From the NCBI GenBank assembly GCA_023461135.1, contig JAEWNX010000349.1:1-6094 (forward strand): a DNA stretch of 6,094 bases, given 5' to 3'. Every line of letters begins with the position of its first letter. Positions within the stretch are counted from its first letter, which is position 1. A model generated the notes under the pieces. It saw only the letters and a program-made list of their open reading frames with translations. It did not search any database and was not told the origin of the DNA. The DNA comes from Pseudomonadota bacterium (GTDB taxonomy: Bacteria > Pseudomonadota > Alphaproteobacteria > Caulobacterales > Aquidulcibacteraceae). The translations under genes were made by a program, and so were the position numbers. Below, piece after piece: positions 5,700 through 6,094 of this stretch.

Positions 5700-6094
5700 C
5701 CAACCCCTTGAATCGCAACGCTCCTGCACAAACCAATCCGACCGGCTTCAGCGTGTGGGACACTGGCTTCATCTCCGGCATGGGAGGCTCCGGTACCAAA
5801 GCCGACAGCGTTGGAGATGCGGTTTGAACGTGATGCGGTCGAGGTCCGCGAGGAAAAAGATCGCTGCTCCGTGAGAGGAAAGGAAACGGAGAACCTTGCA
5901 GGTGTTTTGGCGCCTGCAAAGCACGTCAGCCGGGAACGGAAGCAAGGCGCTAAGAGCGATCGGCATGACTGCGTCGTGAGCGGTCGGAACGTGCGGGAGA
6001 AGTCCGCGACGACCCTAGCGTTGAGCACGGTGCACGTGCTCAACGGCTCATCTGTCCGAAATCGCCTGGTATGCCGGGGCTCCCTAGGAACGCC
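5700..6094 (+). mobile_element. Candidate 5' RNA portion of a group II intron (tentative); otherwise an unexplained structured region
   Basis: No confident gene occupies 5606-6094. From about 5800 rightward there is a series of hairpins: GCGG/CCGC around 5835-5849, CTCCGT/ACGGAG around 5868-5891, TTGCAGG/CCTGCAA (5896-5902 with 5913-5919), CATGAC/GTCGTG with wobble pairs around 5964-5978, and a strong 10-bp stem CGTTGAGCAC/GTGCTCAACG (6019-6028 with 6036-6045). The stretch GGTCGGAAC, AGAAGTCCGC, then CC-x-TAG followed by a hairpin (about 5982-6045) resembles, from memory, the RNA around the start of domain IV in bacterial group II introns, where AGAAGTCAGC and a hairpin recur just ahead of the reverse transcriptase. 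The left boundary is arbitrary: GTGTG at 5753 fits the intron 5' consensus but would leave too little room for domains I-III. The call rests on recalled similarity, without a search or covariance model. Confidence 0.3.
5817..6094 (+). CDS. Possible partial ORF, perhaps the N-terminus of a group II intron reverse transcriptase
   Basis: From the ATG at 5817 the frame is open to the window edge, giving 92 residues. It has no recognised domain and is rich in Arg, Lys, Glu and Ser. Later GTG codons in the same frame (5871, 5976) are alternative starts. Around 5988-6005 it encodes N-V-R-E-K-S-A. A K-S-A segment is common near the N-terminus of group II intron maturases, where the same bases also form intron RNA, and the frame agrees with that reading. 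No reverse transcriptase motif is visible, because any such domain would lie to the right of the window. No clear Shine-Dalgarno precedes 5817. The opposite strand is also open here, so openness alone is weak evidence. Confidence 0.2.
   Translation, partial: MRFERDAVEVREEKDRCSVRGKETENLAGVLAPAKHVSRERKQGAKSDRHDCVVSGRNVREKSATTLALSTVHVLNGSSVRNRLVCRGSLGT

Noticed and set aside
5753..5757. GTGTG as the exact 5' end of a group II intron
   Set aside because: It fits the GUGYG consensus, but five bases occur often by chance, and starting there leaves only about 230 nt for domains I-III before the proposed domain IV segment.
5648..6043. Minus-strand ORF of 131 codons as a gene
   Set aside because: Ser/Arg/Thr-rich with no domain and no clear ribosome site. 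It runs through the hairpin at 5665-5685 and the candidate TIR -35. It may simply be the reverse of structured RNA or of the plus-strand frame.
1..6094. tRNA, rRNA, tmRNA, RNase P RNA, SRP RNA, CRISPR array
   Set aside because: I looked for cloverleaf ends, the conserved cores of these RNAs and regularly spaced repeats on both strands and saw none.

Overview
This is a GC-rich window from a bacterium that looks like an alphaproteobacterium, plausibly Caulobacterales/Hyphomonadaceae-like. That placement is inferred from base composition, the relic Trm112 motif (C-P-x-T instead of C-P-x-C), and a CnoX chaperedoxin that keeps a real Trp-Cys-Gly-Pro-Cys active site. No rRNA or tRNA marker is present to confirm it.

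Layout. (1) Minus strand, 1-1068: the N-terminal part of a signal peptidase I gene (lepB, running off the left edge). It lies 19 nt downstream of a DUF6065 gene, so the two are probably co-transcribed leftward. (2) A 117-nt divergent intergenic region (1069-1185) carries a perfect 8-bp palindromic stem. (3) Plus strand, 1186-3843: a compact five-gene operon encoding a YbaK/ProXp-ala type trans-editing deacylase, a CnoX-like thioredoxin-TPR protein, a stand-alone LON substrate-binding-domain protein, a Trm112/UPF0434 protein and a DUF971 protein. The last four are joined by consecutive 4-nt start/stop overlaps (GTGA, ATGA, ATGA), a strong sign of translational coupling. The theme is translation fidelity and protein quality control. 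(4) A 28-nt convergent junction is packed with overlapping inverted repeats. (5) Minus strand, 3872-5605: a 577-residue protein with an N-terminal TIR domain, one transmembrane helix and a long C-terminal domain predicted to be periplasmic, with four cysteines. (6) 5606-6094: a region with no confident gene. It holds a plausible promoter for the TIR gene, several hairpins, and a plus-strand open frame running off the right edge.

The left 3.8 kb looks like conserved chromosomal core. The TIR gene and the region beyond it look accessory: the coding is less tightly GC3-biased, the effector architecture is typical of signalling or defence genes, and the terminal 300 nt may be the 5' RNA portion of a group II intron whose reverse transcriptase would lie outside the window. 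That last idea rests on recalled motif resemblance and is tentative. The most interesting objects are the membrane-anchored TIR protein and the structured, doubly open terminal region.
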